Shown here piece by piece: positions 1 to 12,026 of a stretch of DNA of 21,810 bases. The notes under the pieces are model-generated. The model made no database searches. It saw nothing but the letters and a program-made list of their open reading frames with translations, and was not told where the DNA came from. The number at the start of each line of letters is the position of its first letter. Within the stretch, counting starts at the first letter, position 1. The DNA lies in contig CAYWRY010000064.1 in NCBI GenBank assembly GCA_964460485.1, positions 1-21,810 on the forward strand, given 5' to 3'. Both the position numbers and the translations under genes were made by a program. This DNA is from VGRF01 sp964460485. GTDB lineage: Bacteria > Myxococcota_A > UBA9160 > UBA6930.

Positions 1-2
1 CT

Positions 3-380
3 CTCCAGTATGGGCACGAGAACCTCGTAAAGGACCTGCTCAACACGGTCGATAACCTCGAACGCGCGTTGGATCACGCGAAAGGAAGTGATGCCAAGGA
101 CTTGGTCGCGCTGTTGCAGGGCGTGGAGCTCGCCCAGCGAGAGCTGACCACGGTGCTCGGCAAGCACGGAGTGACGCTGATCGAAGCCGAGGGGGTCACG
201 TTCGATCCGAACGTGCACGAGGCCGTCGCGCAGATCGAGGAGGGCTCCGTACCGCCAGGCAGCGTCGCCCGCGTCTACCAGAAGGGCTACCGGCTGCGCG
301 ACCGCTTGCTGCGGCCCGCGCGCGTGGTGGTGGCGGTGGCGCCGACGATGAAGCCCGCCGATCCGGAGAACCTGAACTAG
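3..380 (+). CDS. grpE: GrpE nucleotide exchange factor (5' end cut off by window)
   Basis: GrpE releases ADP from DnaK and so resets the Hsp70 folding cycle in the cytosol. The frame is open from the left edge, so the gene starts outside the window; what is visible is roughly the last 125 residues. The text reads YGHENLVKDLLNTVDNLERA, the end of the long GrpE dimer helix, and then the beta-domain signature FDPNVHEAV followed by GSVARVYQKGYRLRDRLLRPARV, the C-terminal GrpE pattern. A TTG at position 69 could be mistaken for a start, but the homology continues upstream of it. The gene ends 40 bases before dnaK, and the usual order hrcA-grpE-dnaK-dnaJ suggests that hrcA lies just to the left. 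The spacer contains a small inverted repeat (CCGGCGC/GCGCCGG) and the GGAGGGGG that serves dnaK. Confidence 0.95.
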   Translation, partial: LQYGHENLVKDLLNTVDNLERALDHAKGSDAKDLVALLQGVELAQRELTTVLGKHGVTLIEAEGVTFDPNVHEAVAQIEEGSVPPGSVARVYQKGYRLRDRLLRPARVVVAVAPTMKPADPENLN

Positions 381-420
381 CCGGCGCCGCTCGCTGAGCG
401 CCGGAGGGGGCTCGGCAGCG

Positions 421-2241
<1,821 letters not shown>

Positions 2242-2341
2242 GCCGCGCGCCGAGGGCGCGCGCCGCCGACCGGAACCTCGCCCCGCGGGCTGGGCTCAGC
2301 CGCGCCCCGACGCCGTCGGGCCCAGCTAAGGTGCGCGCGCC

Positions 2342-3448
2342 ATGACCAAGCGCGATTACTACGAGGTGCTGGGAGTCTCCCGCAGCGCCTCGGCGGACGA
2401 GCTGAAGAAGGCCTATAGAAAGCTCGCGCTCCAGTACCACCCCGACCGCAATCCCGACGACCCGGCTGCGGAGGAGAAGTTCAAGGAAGCATCCGAGGCC
2501 TACGCCGTGCTGGCGGACGACGCCAAGCGCCGCCAGTACGACCAGTTCGGCCATCAAGGCATGGGCGGCGCCGGCGGCTTCCCCGGCGACTTCGGGAACG
2601 TCGGCGACATCTTCAACGACCTGTTCGGCGACCTGTTCGGCGCGATGGGCGGGAACCGGCGCGGCGGGCGCGGCCAGCGCGGCGCGGACCTCCGCTACAC
2701 GCACACGCTCGATCTCGAGGACGTGCTCAGCGGCGAGGAGGCCACGCTCGAGATCCCGCGCATGCTGCGCTGCGAGAAGTGCGGGGGCTCGGGCGCGAAG
2801 CCGGGCACGCAGCCCGAGCGCTGCGGGCGCTGCGGGGGCACGGGCCAGGCCGTGTTCCAGCAGGGCCTGTTCCGCATCAGCCGCCCCTGCGAGGCGTGCC
2901 GCGGTGAAGGCTCGATCGTGAAGAGCCAGTGCCCCGGCTGCCGCGGACGCGGGCGCGTCGAGGGCAAGAAGCGGCTCAACGTGCGCGTGCCGGCCGGCGT
3001 CGAGGACGGCATGCGCCTGCGCGTCGCGGGCGAGGGCGAGGCGGGGCTCGCGGGCGGACCGCCCGGCGATCTCTACGTGGTGATGGCCGTGAATCCACAC
3101 CCGCTCTTCACGCGCGAGGGCCCCGACTTGTTGTGCGAGGTGCCCGTGCTCTTCACGCAGGCGGCGCTCGGCGCGGAGATCGACGTCCCCACGCTGGAGG
3201 GACGCACGAAGTTGAAGATTTCGGAAGGCACCCAGTCCGGGAAGACGTTCCGCCTGCGCGGCAAGGGCCTACCCAGCGTCGGCGCGCCCGGCCGCGGCGA
3301 CCTCCACGTGCGCATCTTCGTGGAGGTGCCGTCGCGCCTGAACGCGAAGCAGCGCGCGCTGCTCGAGCAGTTTGCGGCGGAGAGCGGCACGGACGCGGCG
3401 CCCGTGACGAAGGGCTTCCTCGAAAAGCTGCGGGACATCCTCGACTGA
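2342..3448 (+). CDS. dnaJ: Chaperone protein DnaJ (Hsp40)
   Basis: Class I J-protein that delivers substrates to DnaK and stimulates its ATPase. The N-terminal J domain holds the HPD tripeptide at residues 33-35 (YHPDRNPDD) and is followed by a Gly/Phe-rich stretch (GMGGAGGFPGDFG). Four CxxCxGxG zinc motifs follow: CEKCGGSG, CGRCGGTG, CEACRGEG and CPGCRGRG, so both zinc centres are intact. The C-terminal substrate-binding domains include HPLFTREGPDL and GDLHVRI. The 368-residue length is normal. The ATG has an AAGG-type ribosome site about 8 bases upstream. The 100-base spacer after dnaK contains GC-rich inverted repeats but no T-tract. The stop codon overlaps the ATG of the next gene (TGATG at 3446-3450), which implies translational coupling. 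Confidence 0.98.
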   Translation: MTKRDYYEVLGVSRSASADELKKAYRKLALQYHPDRNPDDPAAEEKFKEASEAYAVLADDAKRRQYDQFGHQGMGGAGGFPGDFGNVGDIFNDLFGDLFGAMGGNRRGGRGQRGADLRYTHTLDLEDVLSGEEATLEIPRMLRCEKCGGSGAKPGTQPERCGRCGGTGQAVFQQGLFRISRPCEACRGEGSIVKSQCPGCRGRGRVEGKKRLNVRVPAGVEDGMRLRVAGEGEAGLAGGPPGDLYVVMAVNPHPLFTREGPDLLCEVPVLFTQAALGAEIDVPTLEGRTKLKISEGTQSGKTFRLRGKGLPSVGAPGRGDLHVRIFVEVPSRLNAKQRALLEQFAAESGTDAAPVTKGFLEKLRDILD

Positions 3449-5529
3449 TGCGCGCGCGCCGCGCCGCATGCCTCGCGCTCGCGCTCGCCGCGGCCGCGCG
3501 CGGGGCCGACGAGAGGCTGCCGCCGGAGCGCGTCTACGCCGAGGCGCTGCGCGTCGCGAGCGAGGACCCGGCGCGCGGCGCGCAGCAGCTCGCCGAGTTC
3601 GTGCGCCAGAACCCGCGCCACCCACTGGCCGACGACGCGGGCCTGCGCGTCGCCGAGATCCGCGAGCAAGCGGGCGAGCGGCGCCCCGCGATCGAGGCGC
3701 TGGAGCGCGTGCTCGATCTCCCGTACGGCGACCAGACCGAGCGCGCGCGCCTGCGCCTCGCGCTCGCCTGGCGCGTGCAGAACGACCTGCCGCGCGCCTT
3801 CGCCACGGCGCGCGAAGTCGGCTTCGGCGCGCTCTCGGAGCGCGAGCGCGAGCAGGGCTACCGGCTGCTCGCCGATCTCGCGCGCGAGCTCGGCAAGAAG
3901 CGCGCGCAGCTGCGCTGGCTCGGCCAGCTGCGCGGCGCGGTGCGCGGCAGCGCGCGAGTCGCCGCCGTGGACACGGAGATCGACCGCGAGATCGCGGCGC
4001 TGGACGACGCGGCGCTGGCGCGCGCGGCGACCGCGCTCGGCCCACGCGTCCCCGCCGCGCGGCTGTGGCTGCGCAGCGCCGAGCGCGCGCTCGCGCGCGG
4101 CGACCGCGACGGCGCGCTCGCCGCGCTCGAGGAGGCGCGTCGCGCGCCGCTCGCCGGCGGCGACGCGACCGCGCTCTCGCAGCTCGTGCGCCGGCTCGCC
4201 GGCGACCGCGGCGCCGAAGATCTGCTCGGCCTCGCCGCGGCGCCCGAGACACCGCTCGACACCACGCGCGCGCGGGGCGTGATCGGCATCGCGCTGCCGC
4301 TCACCGGGGAGCTCGCGGCGTTCGGCGAGGAGTCGCTGCAGGGCGCGCTGATCGGTGCGGGCTTCTTCGGCGCGCCGGGAACGCCGGCGCCCGGGCTCGC
4401 GCTCGACGTGCGCGATACGCGCGGCAGCGCGGAAGGCGCGCGCGCCGCCCTCGAGGCCTTCGCGGCGGATCCCGACGTGCTCGCGGTGGTCGGTCCGCTC
4501 GCCGGCGAGGAGGCGGAGGCGGCGGCCGCGGTGGCCGAGGAGAACGAGCTCGCGCTGATGAGCCTCTCGCGCCTCGAGGAGGTCGCCGCGGGCCGCCCGC
4601 ACGTCTTCCCGCTCGCGCTCGCCGCGCGCGTCGAGGCGGAGCTCGTCGCCGAGTACGCGACCGCGACGCTCGGCCTGCGCCGCTTCGCGCTGCTCTACCC
4701 CGCCGACGACTACGGCCACGCGGTGCGCGCCGCGTTCTGGGACGCCGTCGTCGCGCGCGGCGGCGAAGTGGTCGCGGTCGCGCGCTACGCGCCGGACGCG
4801 CAGGACTTCTCCACGCCGATCCGCCGGCTCGTCGGCTACGACCTGCTGCCGCAGGGCACGCTCGCCGCCGTGAAGGAGCGCGACGCGATGCGCAAGCGCG
4901 CGCGGCGCCTCCGGCCGAAGGAGGCCGCCGAGCTGCGTCTCGCCGCGGAGTCGTTGCTCGCGCCCGACGGCTCGGCGCTCCCACCTTACGTGGACTTCGA
5001 GGCGCTGTTCATCCCCGACTCCGCGGACAACGTCGGCCTGATCGCGCCGCACCTCGCGTTCCAGAACGTGCTCGGCGTGCGCTTGCTCGGCACGAGCGGC
5101 TGGCACGACCGCAGCCTGCTCAGCCTCGCGGGTCGCCACGTGGACGGCGCGGTCTTCCCGAGCGGCTTCTTCGCCGGCAGCACGCAGCCCCAGCTCGCGG
5201 CCTTCCAGAGCGCCCATCAGCGCGCCTTCGCGAAGACGCCCGGCTACCTGGCGGCGCAGGCCTACGATGCGATGCAGCTGCTCGCGCGCGCACTGCTGGC
5301 CGGCGCAGACGAGCGCGGCGAGGTCGCCAAGCGGCTGCGGGCCGGCACGCTGCACGCGGGCGCCTCCGGCGTGATCGCCATCGATCGCCGCGGCCACGTG
5401 ACGAAGCGTCCGCATCTGGTCGGTGTCGAGCGCGGCGCCTTCATGTCCGTCGACGAGGTGGGAGGCGCGCCCTTCGTGCGCGCCAGCAGCGCGCCGCCTG
5501 CACCCGTGGCGGCACCGCCGCGAGACTGA
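3448..5529 (+). CDS. Periplasmic-binding-protein-like protein (penicillin-binding protein activator/LpoA-like)
   Basis: Predicted exported protein of 693 residues. The start is an ATG overlapping the dnaJ stop; the frame is open further upstream but only inside dnaJ, and the ATG leads straight into a signal peptide (basic MRARR, then an Ala/Leu-rich core, likely cleavage near ARGA-DE around residue 20). There is no lipobox cysteine. Residues of about 25-270 are Arg/Ala-rich helices resembling TPR repeats. From about residue 275 a type I periplasmic-binding fold begins (GVIGIALPLTGELAAFGEES, then VVGPLAGEEAEAAAAVAEE, FALLYPADDYG and GYLAAQAYDAMQLLARAL). This TPR plus Peripla_BP_6 layout is that of the LpoA/YraM family of peptidoglycan synthase activators and of branched-chain amino acid binding proteins. 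Without a transporter nearby, the first reading is preferred. The exact function is uncertain. Confidence 0.8.
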   Translation: MRARRAACLALALAAAARGADERLPPERVYAEALRVASEDPARGAQQLAEFVRQNPRHPLADDAGLRVAEIREQAGERRPAIEALERVLDLPYGDQTERARLRLALAWRVQNDLPRAFATAREVGFGALSEREREQGYRLLADLARELGKKRAQLRWLGQLRGAVRGSARVAAVDTEIDREIAALDDAALARAATALGPRVPAARLWLRSAERALARGDRDGALAALEEARRAPLAGGDATALSQLVRRLAGDRGAEDLLGLAAAPETPLDTTRARGVIGIALPLTGELAAFGEESLQGALIGAGFFGAPGTPAPGLALDVRDTRGSAEGARAALEAFAADPDVLAVVGPLAGEEAEAAAAVAEENELALMSLSRLEEVAAGRPHVFPLALAARVEAELVAEYATATLGLRRFALLYPADDYGHAVRAAFWDAVVARGGEVVAVARYAPDAQDFSTPIRRLVGYDLLPQGTLAAVKERDAMRKRARRLRPKEAAELRLAAESLLAPDGSALPPYVDFEALFIPDSADNVGLIAPHLAFQNVLGVRLLGTSGWHDRSLLSLAGRHVDGAVFPSGFFAGSTQPQLAAFQSAHQRAFAKTPGYLAAQAYDAMQLLARALLAGADERGEVAKRLRAGTLHAGASGVIAIDRRGHVTKRPHLVGVERGAFMSVDEVGGAPFVRASSAPPAPVAAPPRD

Positions 5530-5620
5530 GCAGCGCCGGCGCGCCTGCTCTCGGATCGCCGTGCGCGGGGCGACCCGCTTTGCCTCAAGTCCGCTCTGTG
5601 CAGCGTCGAAACCGACCGAG

Positions 5621-8044
<2,424 letters not shown>

Positions 8045-8053
8045 CGCCCGCGG

Positions 8054-8086
8054 AGATCGGCGGCCTCGCGGACTCGCCGCCGAGGA
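8054..8086. repeat. 33-bp direct repeat, copy 1 (left edge of composite element)
   Basis: This 33-base unit starts ten bases after the lon stop codon and recurs at 8407-8439 with 31 of 33 positions identical. Each copy is itself a small hairpin: TCGGCGGC (8057-8064) pairs with GCCGCCGA (8076-8083) around an 11-base loop. Immediately around copy 1 the pairing is extended by GAGATC/GATCTC with a bulge, so here it could also act as a hairpin after lon, although no T-tract follows. Confidence 0.75.
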
Positions 8087-8104
8087 TCTCACGTTCGGGG
8101 CAGC

Positions 8105-8253
8105 GCCGCGCGGGCGGGCGGGGGCTCGCTGCGCTCACCCGCTTGGCCGCGATGACGGTCGGCGTGCATCGTCCGAGTCCGATGCAGCGGGATCGCCGTT
8201 TGCGCGGCCTGCGACCTGGGGTTCGCTCCGCGACCCCCGCCCGCCCGCGCGGC
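8105..8253. repeat. Long palindrome with perfect 20-bp inverted ends
   Basis: The left arm 8105-8124 (GCCGCGCGGGCGGGCGGGGG) and the right arm 8234-8253 are perfect reverse complements. Inside, pairing continues imperfectly (11 of 15 bases next to the arms), then GGCCGCG with CGCGGCC, and TGCATCG with CGATGCA near the centre. Nearly the whole 149 bases can fold into one long irregular hairpin, as expected for a MITE-like or REP-like repeat or a structured RNA. No protein-coding signal is evident. A further 7-bp stem, CTCGCCT (8271-8277) with AGGCGAG (8289-8295), lies just to the right. Confidence 0.65.
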
Positions 8254-8330
8254 TCGTGCCCGCGCGAGAACTCGCCTGCGTTGAGAGGAGGCGAGAGCCG
8301 TGTGCGCGACGACGACTGGGTTGGGAGGGC

Positions 8331-8363
8331 GAATCCGGCGGGCCTTCGAGGCCCGCCGGATTC
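8331..8363. repeat. Perfect 15-bp hairpin with 3-base loop
   Basis: GAATCCGGCGGGCCT (8331-8345), loop TCG, then AGGCCCGCCGGATTC (8349-8363). The stem is perfect and strong. It could terminate lon transcription, but the following bases are GTTGCGGGGGG, not a T-tract. Because it sits between the two 33-bp direct repeats, it may instead be a conserved module of the composite repeat. The entire interval 8045-8473 appears to hold no gene. Confidence 0.6.
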
Positions 8364-8406
8364 GTTGCGGGGGGCGGGAGCCATAACAAGCGGACGAGAG
8401 TCGCGA

Positions 8407-8439
8407 AGATCGGCGGCGTCGAGGACTCGCCGCCGAGGA
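8407..8439. repeat. 33-bp direct repeat, copy 2 (right edge of composite element)
   Basis: Second copy of the unit at 8054-8086, differing at two positions. TCGGCGGC (8410-8417) pairs with GCCGCCGA (8429-8436). It ends 34 bases before the thiL start. The two copies bracket about 386 bases, giving the region the look of an inserted interspersed repeat. Confidence 0.75.
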
Positions 8440-8473
8440 GGGGAGACTGCGCCGGCTCGAGTACCGTGGCGGT

Positions 8474-9427
8474 GTGGAGCGGATCCGCGACGCGGGGGAG
8501 TTCGGGCTGATCGCGCGCATCGAGGCGGCGGCGCGGCGGGCGTTCGCGCGCGTGGCGGTGCCGTCGGTGGTGGTGGGGATCGGAGACGACGCGGCGGTGC
8601 TGCGCGTGCGGGCGGGCGAGCAGGTGGTCGTCACCACGGATGCGCTCGTGGAGGGAGTGCACTTCGACTTCGCGCACGAGACGGCGCGCACGGCGGGCAG
8701 AAGGGCGCTGGCGGCGAATCTTTCGGACCTGGCGGCGATGGGGGCGCGGCCGCTGGGGTTCGTGATGGCGCTGGCGGCGCCGCCGGGCACGAGCGTCGCG
8801 CGCGCGCTCGGGCTCACGCGCGGGATGCTGGATCTGGCGGTGCGCTTCGGCTGCCCGCTGGTGGGCGGGAACGTGGCGCGGGCGAGCGAGCTGAGCGTGT
8901 CGATCACGGCGATCGGCGCGGTGCCGCGCGGTCGAGCGCTGCTGCGCGGCGGGGCCCGGCCTGGGGATCGGCTGTTCGTGACGGGGAGCCTGGGCGGCGC
9001 AGCCCTCGAGCGGGCACGGCGCGCCGTGCGCCGCGCCGGCGTGCCGCGGCTCGCGGCGGGCGCTGCGCTCGCTCGGCTGCGCGGCGTGGGCGCCTGCATC
9101 GACATCTCCGACGGGCTCGTCGCGGACCTGCGCCACGTGTGCCGGGCGTCCCGGGTGCGCGCGCGCCTCGACGTCGCGCGTGTTCCCATGCCGCGGGGAT
9201 TCGCAGCGGCATGCGCGCGCGCGGGCCTCGATCCGCTGCAGCTCGCGCTCGCCGGGGGCGAAGACTACGAGCTCTTGTTCACGGCTCGCGGACCCGAGGC
9301 GCGCGCGGGCGCGCTGGGCCGGAAGCTCGGCGTCGCGGTCGCCGAGATCGGGCGGATCGAGGCGGGCAGCCCGCGCGTGCTGGGGCTTCCCAGCGGTCTC
9401 GGGGCGGGGGGCTTCCGGCACTTCTGA
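8474..9427 (+). CDS. thiL: Thiamine-monophosphate kinase
   Basis: Phosphorylates thiamine monophosphate to thiamine diphosphate with ATP, the last step of cofactor biosynthesis, in the cytosol. The protein has 317 residues and belongs to the PurM-like ATP-grasp-free kinase fold. Visible family motifs are GEFGLIARI at the N-terminus, VVGIGDDAAVL, TTDALVEGVHFDF, ANLSDLAAMGARP, LVGGNVARA (the site usually written GGDTTR or GGNISR), CIDISDGLVADL and GGEDYELLFT. The start is taken at GTG 8474, which gives the standard short N-terminus before GEFGLI; no strong ribosome site is visible. The gene stands alone, separated from lon by the composite repeat and from the che operon by 233 bases. Confidence 0.93.
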   Translation: MERIRDAGEFGLIARIEAAARRAFARVAVPSVVVGIGDDAAVLRVRAGEQVVVTTDALVEGVHFDFAHETARTAGRRALAANLSDLAAMGARPLGFVMALAAPPGTSVARALGLTRGMLDLAVRFGCPLVGGNVARASELSVSITAIGAVPRGRALLRGGARPGDRLFVTGSLGGAALERARRAVRRAGVPRLAAGAALARLRGVGACIDISDGLVADLRHVCRASRVRARLDVARVPMPRGFAAACARAGLDPLQLALAGGEDYELLFTARGPEARAGALGRKLGVAVAEIGRIEAGSPRVLGLPSGLGAGGFRHF

Positions 9428-9503
9428 CCCTCGCGGCGTCCCGCGCTCGGGAGCGGCGCGATCGGCCCCGAGGCCGGCCGCGGCGCTGCACGTCGACGCG
9501 CGT

Positions 9504-9525
9504 CTCGTCCCGCCGCTGGGACGAG
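9504..9525 (+). terminator. Hairpin in thiL-mcp spacer, possible terminator
   Basis: CTCGTCCC (9504-9511) pairs perfectly with GGGACGAG (9518-9525) around a 6-base loop. It lies 77 bases after the thiL stop. There is no T-tract, so termination is only a guess. The rest of the 233-base spacer holds a 12-bp palindrome, TTCCGCGCGGAA at 9585-9596, of unknown meaning. Confidence 0.35.
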
Positions 9526-9625
9526 CCGAGCTGCGCGGAGCGCCTCGAACGCCCGCGCGCGTCCGCGGTGCAGGCGCTCTGCGGTTCCGCGCGGAAGCGC
9601 GCTCGCGGATTCGGCTTCTGCGCCG

Positions 9626-9653
9626 TCAAGCGGGGAGAAGGCCGCGCCGATAT
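9626..9653 (+). promoter_or_regulatory. Possible sigma-28 (FliA)-type promoter before the che operon
   Basis: GCCGATAT at 9646-9653 matches seven of eight bases of the FliA -10 consensus GCCGATAA, and TCAA (9626-9629) stands near the -35 place (consensus TAAA, spacing 15; here 16). Transcription would start at about 9660, directly at the GTG start of the first gene. The match is short and the -35 half is weak. Confidence 0.3.
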
Positions 9654-9660
9654 CCACGCC

Positions 9661-10926
9661 GTGCGTCTGTCACTCGTGCACAAATGCGCCCTCGGCTCGC
9701 TGGCCGCGGCGGGCACCGCCGTGGCCGTCGTCCCGATCGCCCACGAGATCGGCGTCTCGGCCCAGCCGGCGCTGCTGAACGCCCTCGCCATCGCAGCGGG
9801 CTGCGCGGTGGGCGCGGTGATCGCCGGTCGCCTGCTCGGAGACCACGCCCACTCGGCGCAGCTCGTGCGCCGCGCGTCCCGGGGTGATTACGGCGCGCTG
9901 GGCGCGCTCGCGCCGTCCGCGGTGGTCGAGGACGAGGCCCACGAGCTGGCCGCCAACGCCGCGCTGCTCGGCGAGCGCCTCGCCGCGCTCTCGAACGACA
10001 CGCAGTCGGTGTGCGAGCGCATGCAGCGGGCAGCCAGCGCCTTCGCGCAGAGCGGCAAGCGCGCCGACGCGACGGCGCACGAAATCTCGCAGACGGTGAG
10101 CGAGCTGGCGAAGGGCGGCGCGAACCAGAAGGCGCTGCTCGCCGACGTCCAGCGCCTCTCGGCGGAGATTGCCTCCGCGATCGAGGCGAACGCGTCGCGC
10201 GCGCGCGAGGCCTTCGGCTTCGCCGCCGAGGCGAACCAGAAGGCGAACTCGGGAGTCGACGTCTCGCGGCTCGCGATCGAGAAGATGCGCAGCGTGTTCG
10301 AGCGCATGGACAACACCGGCAAGATGGTGTTCGAGCTCGAAGCCAAGACGCGCCACGTCCACCAGATCACCGAGCTGATCACGAGCGTCGCCTCGCGCAC
10401 GAACCTGCTCTCGCTGAACGCCTCGATCGAGGCGGCGCGTGCGGGCGAGGCGGGCCGCGGCTTCGCGGTGGTCGCCGACGAGATCCGCAAGCTCGCCGAG
10501 AGCGCGCAGCGCAGTGCCGACGAGATCTCCAAGCTGGTGGGCGAGATCGAGACCGACACGCACAACGTGGCCGACCAGATGCGCGAGTCCGGCCAGGTGA
10601 TCGCCGAGGGGCGCGACGACGTGAACACGATCGCGCACTCGCTCAGCCAGATTCAGGCGGCGGTGGGCGAGGCCTCCTTGCGCGCGGAAGAGATCTTCGA
10701 GCAGGCGGACGTGCAGGCGCAGGGCGCCGAGCGCATGGTGGGCGCGATCAGCGAGGTGGCGGAAGTCGCGGCCGCGCACGTCGCGTCCGTCGACTCGGTC
10801 GCCGCCGCGGCCGAGCGCCAGATCGAGGCCACCGCGGAGATCGCCGGCGTGTCGGGCGAGCTGGCCGCGGTGGCGCGGGACCTCGCCGAGGCGACGCAGC
10901 GCGCGCGCCAGGGCGGCGCGCGATGA
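9661..10926 (+). CDS. Methyl-accepting chemotaxis protein without periplasmic sensor domain
   Basis: Chemoreceptor of 421 residues that would control CheA through CheW. Two hydrophobic segments (about residues 9-27, SLAAAGTAVAVVPIA, and 38-58, ALAIAAGCAVGAVIAG) are separated by only about ten residues, so there is no room for a periplasmic ligand domain. A short HAMP-like stretch follows and then a long coiled coil. The signalling tip is typical: ITELITSVASRTNLLSLNAS, then IEAARAGEAGRGFAVVADEI, around residues 236-275. No C-terminal pentapeptide for CheR/CheB tethering is present. The start is uncertain: GTG 9661 has no Shine-Dalgarno sequence, and a second in-frame GTG lies at 9676. The stop overlaps the cheW ATG (ATGA). 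It is the first gene of the chemosensory operon. Confidence 0.88.
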   Translation: MRLSLVHKCALGSLAAAGTAVAVVPIAHEIGVSAQPALLNALAIAAGCAVGAVIAGRLLGDHAHSAQLVRRASRGDYGALGALAPSAVVEDEAHELAANAALLGERLAALSNDTQSVCERMQRAASAFAQSGKRADATAHEISQTVSELAKGGANQKALLADVQRLSAEIASAIEANASRAREAFGFAAEANQKANSGVDVSRLAIEKMRSVFERMDNTGKMVFELEAKTRHVHQITELITSVASRTNLLSLNASIEAARAGEAGRGFAVVADEIRKLAESAQRSADEISKLVGEIETDTHNVADQMRESGQVIAEGRDDVNTIAHSLSQIQAAVGEASLRAEEIFEQADVQAQGAERMVGAISEVAEVAAAHVASVDSVAAAAERQIEATAEIAGVSGELAAVARDLAEATQRARQGGAR

Positions 10927-11393
10927 GCGCGGTGGGTGTGACGGAGAACCGCATGCTCGCCTTCGAGCTGGGCGGCACTTTGTTCGCGCTGCCGATCTCG
11001 GGCGTCGTGGAGGTGGCCGAGAGCGCGCGCGTCGCACCGGTGCCGCTGCTGCCGCGCACGAGCTTCGGCGTCGTCAATCATCACGGCGACGCGCTCCCCG
11101 TCGTTTTCGGCGGCGCGCTGCTCGAGCTCGCCGGCGAGAGCGCACCGACGCGGCTGCTCGTGCTCGCCGGTGACGCCGACGACCCCGAGCGTTACGGCCT
11201 GCCCGTGGACCGCATCCTGGGTCTCGTCGCCGGGGACGCGGCGCTCGCGCGCAGCGACAGCCCGGTGGCCGAACGCCGCCCGCACGAGGGCCGCGTGCTG
11301 AACGTGCTCGATCCGCGCCGCTTGCTCGCGCGCGCTCTGACGTTGGTCGAGGAATCGCTGAGCGGCGACAGGCCGCAGGGAGAAACGCGATGA
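10923..11393 (+). CDS. cheW: Chemotaxis coupling protein CheW
   Basis: Scaffold protein of 156 residues that joins chemoreceptors to CheA in the signalling array. The SH3-like CheW fold is recognisable: MLAFELGGTLFALPISGVVE, then LPRTSFGVVNHHGDALPVV, the usual place of the GxxNxRGxxxPVxDL motif, here with HHGD replacing RG, and YGLPVDRILGLV. The sequence is more divergent than flagellar CheW and resembles CheW proteins of alternative chemosensory systems. The ATG at 10923 overlaps the receptor stop by four bases and the stop overlaps the cheY ATG in the same way, so the three genes are very probably translated together. Confidence 0.88.
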   Translation: MSAVGVTENRMLAFELGGTLFALPISGVVEVAESARVAPVPLLPRTSFGVVNHHGDALPVVFGGALLELAGESAPTRLLVLAGDADDPERYGLPVDRILGLVAGDAALARSDSPVAERRPHEGRVLNVLDPRRLLARALTLVEESLSGDRPQGETR

Positions 11394-11758
11394 AGAGAGT
11401 TCTGATCGCCGACGACGCTTCGTTCATGCGCCAGATGATCCGCGACATCATCGAGCCCGAGGGCTACGAGGTCGTGGGGGAGGCCTCCGACGGAATGGAG
11501 GTGGTCGAGAAGTTCCGCAAGCTGCGGCCCGATCTCGTGATGATGGACATCGTGATGCCCAAGCGCTCGGGCATCGACGCCGTGCGCGCGATCCGCTCCG
11601 AGGACGCAAGCGCGACGATCGTGATGTGCAGCGCGCTCGGGCAGGAGACGCTGGTGATGGAGGCGATCCAGGCCGGTGCGAAGGACTTCATCGTGAAGCC
11701 CTTCAAACCCGACGCCGTGGTCGCCACGCTGGCGAAGGTCGTGGAGAAGGCGCAGTAG
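11390..11758 (+). CDS. cheY: Single-domain response regulator CheY
   Basis: Stand-alone receiver domain of 122 residues, phosphorylated by CheA. All catalytic residues are present: the acidic pair Asp8-Asp9 (RVLIADDA), the phosphoacceptor Asp53 (LVMMDIVMP), Ser81 at the Thr/Ser switch (IVMCSALGQ) and Lys103 (DFIVKPFKP). No output domain is fused, so the signal passes by protein-protein contact, either to a flagellar motor or to another target. The ATG lies in an ATGA overlap with cheW. Downstream, 327 bases including the assembly gap separate it from cheA. Confidence 0.95.
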   Translation: MKRVLIADDASFMRQMIRDIIEPEGYEVVGEASDGMEVVEKFRKLRPDLVMMDIVMPKRSGIDAVRAIRSEDASATIVMCSALGQETLVMEAIQAGAKDFIVKPFKPDAVVATLAKVVEKAQ

Positions 11759-11809
11759 CGTTGCAGCTCGCCCCGTCGAGCGCGCCGCTCCATCCGGCGC
11801 CCGACGACG

Positions 11810-12026
11810 AAGCAGCCCAGNNNNNNNNNNNNNNNNNNNNNNNNNNNNNNNNNNNNNNNNNNNNNNNNNNNNNNNNNNNNNNNNNNNNNNNNNNNNNNNN
11901 NNNNNNNNNNNNNNNNNNNNCACCGCAAAGCGGTGCAGGCTGCGCGCAGTGAGGCGAAGCCGAACGGAGCTCGCAGTCAGGGAGATCGTCGACCGACCGC
12001 GGCTCGAGAAGCCGCAAGCAGCCCAG
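11810..12026. repeat. Tandem repeat array interrupted by assembly gap (106-bp period)
   Basis: A 55-base block at 11921-11975 is repeated exactly at 12027-12081, a period of 106. Before the gap, AAGCAGCCCAG (11810-11820) is the same 11-mer that precedes the second block (12016-12026). The left junction of the gap thus breaks exactly inside a repeat unit, which suggests that more copies are missing. Each block starts with a hairpin, CACCGC-AAA-GCGGTG, and the spacer holds another, GCGGCT (11999-12004) with AGCCGC (12010-12015). No gene is seen in 11759-12085. Confidence 0.8.
11821..11920. other. Assembly gap of 100 N
   Basis: Exactly 100 unresolved bases, the usual placeholder for a gap of unknown size. 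It lies between cheY and cheA within the repeat array, so true length and copy number are unknown and a small gene could be hidden here. Confidence 0.99.

Noticed and set aside
2242..2341. A terminator between dnaK and dnaJ.
   Set aside because: GC-rich inverted repeats are present but there is no T-tract, and the two genes are usually co-transcribed.
8256..8510. An 84-codon plus-strand frame between lon and thiL.
   Set aside because: It covers the 15-bp hairpin and the second direct repeat, has biased composition and no ribosome site; the region is better explained as a repeat.
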